From NCBI GenBank assembly GCA_020851855.1, contig JADZBY010000646.1:1-5489 (forward strand): a DNA stretch of 5,489 nucleotides, in the 5' to 3' direction. The translations under genes were made by a program, and so were the position numbers. Positions 5,111-5,489 of the stretch are shown here, piece after piece. This DNA is from Anaerolineae bacterium. Lineage in GTDB: Bacteria; Chloroflexota; Anaerolineae; Aggregatilineales; UBA2796. Numbering within the stretch: the first letter of the stretch is position 1; every line of letters starts with the position of its first letter. Below the pieces are notes generated by a model, which was not told where the DNA came from, searched no databases, and saw nothing but the letters and a program-made list of their open reading frames with translations.

Positions 5111-5489
5111 GTGGCACTGCGTACCCGCACCAAAACTCAAGCGCCTGTGCTGACCCACGCCGATGTCGAGGCGCTCAGCGCGGCGAAGAATGAACCGGAA
5201 TGGCTGGTCCAGGCGCGGCTAACGGCGTGGGAGCTGTACTCGGCCATGCCCATGCCCTCGCTCCAGGATGAAGACTGGCGGCGCACCGATTACACCAGCA
5301 TCCGCTGGGATTCGGCCAGCGCCATCGTCAACGGCAGCAGCGCCGGCCTGGAGAGCATCCCCGCCGAGAACCGCGCCCCGCTCATCGGCGACGCGCAAGG
5401 CGGATTGATCTGCGCCGTCGATGGCCGCATCGTGGAAAGCACACTGTCGGACGAGATTCGCCGTCAGGGCGTGATTTTCACCGATCTCG
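5111..5489 (+). CDS. sufD: SufD, Fe-S scaffold complex subunit, N-terminal part (partial, runs off right edge)
   Basis: A GTG at 5111 opens a frame of 126 complete residues that continues past the window. SufD is the SufB paralogue that forms the SufB-SufD interface where the cluster is built. The SufD N-terminal signature is visible at residues 28-63: EPEWLVQARLTAWELY, then AMPMPSLQDEDWRRTDYTSI. It combines the EPEWL helix with the PMP-x(5)-EDWRRTD motif that distinguishes SufD/SufB-like proteins. The conserved C-terminal beta-helix core with its catalytic His would lie outside. GGAG at 5095-5098, about 12 bases before the GTG, is the likely ribosome site; no better start is nearby. The gap from sufB is 92 bases, mostly occupied by the hairpin at 5023-5064. 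SufD is probably cotranscribed with sufCB; sufS and sufU/E genes may follow outside the window. Confidence 0.93.
   Translation, partial: MALRTRTKTQAPVLTHADVEALSAAKNEPEWLVQARLTAWELYSAMPMPSLQDEDWRRTDYTSIRWDSASAIVNGSSAGLESIPAENRAPLIGDAQGGLICAVDGRIVESTLSDEIRRQGVIFTDL

Overview
The window is a bacterial SUF iron-sulfur cluster assembly locus. It is moderately GC-rich (about 60-70% in sampled extein and sufC lines), with tight gene spacing, GTG starts and clear sigma-70-type promoters. Gene content (a cyanobacterial/actinobacterial-type SufR repressor, a SufT-type DUF59 protein, and sufC-sufB-sufD order) fits a Chloroflexota-like or other non-proteobacterial lineage. That assignment is an inference; no rRNA or other taxonomic marker is present.

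Layout. Bases 1-122 (minus) hold the N-terminus of a small MNT-type nucleotidyltransferase that runs off the left edge, preceded by its own promoter. A strong intrinsic terminator (192-242, minus) closes the next minus-strand unit, which contains sufR (700-1344) followed by sufT (280-594). A divergent control region (about 1345-1527) separates this unit from the plus-strand operon sufC (1528-2304), sufB (2364-5018) and the start of sufD (5111 to the window end). The -35 boxes of the two back-to-back promoters sit in the outer parts of an inverted repeat, which I propose is the SufR operator.

The most striking element is a 408-residue intein (3273-4496) inside sufB. It carries complete splicing motifs and a two-motif LAGLIDADG homing endonuclease. 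It interrupts a conserved SufB segment between Gly and Ser (NLG/SK), so functional SufB, about 476 residues, should form only after protein splicing.

How the parts work together: SufB, SufC and SufD form the scaffold and ATPase that builds Fe-S clusters. SufR probably senses cluster status through three or four C-terminal cysteines and represses both units. SufT is an accessory maturation factor. Control could therefore act at three levels: transcription (SufR), translation (a hairpin presenting the sufC Shine-Dalgarno sequence) and after translation (intein splicing). Nothing here is a wholly new system. The intein, the symmetric operator and promoter layout, and the intergenic hairpins are the points worth following up.
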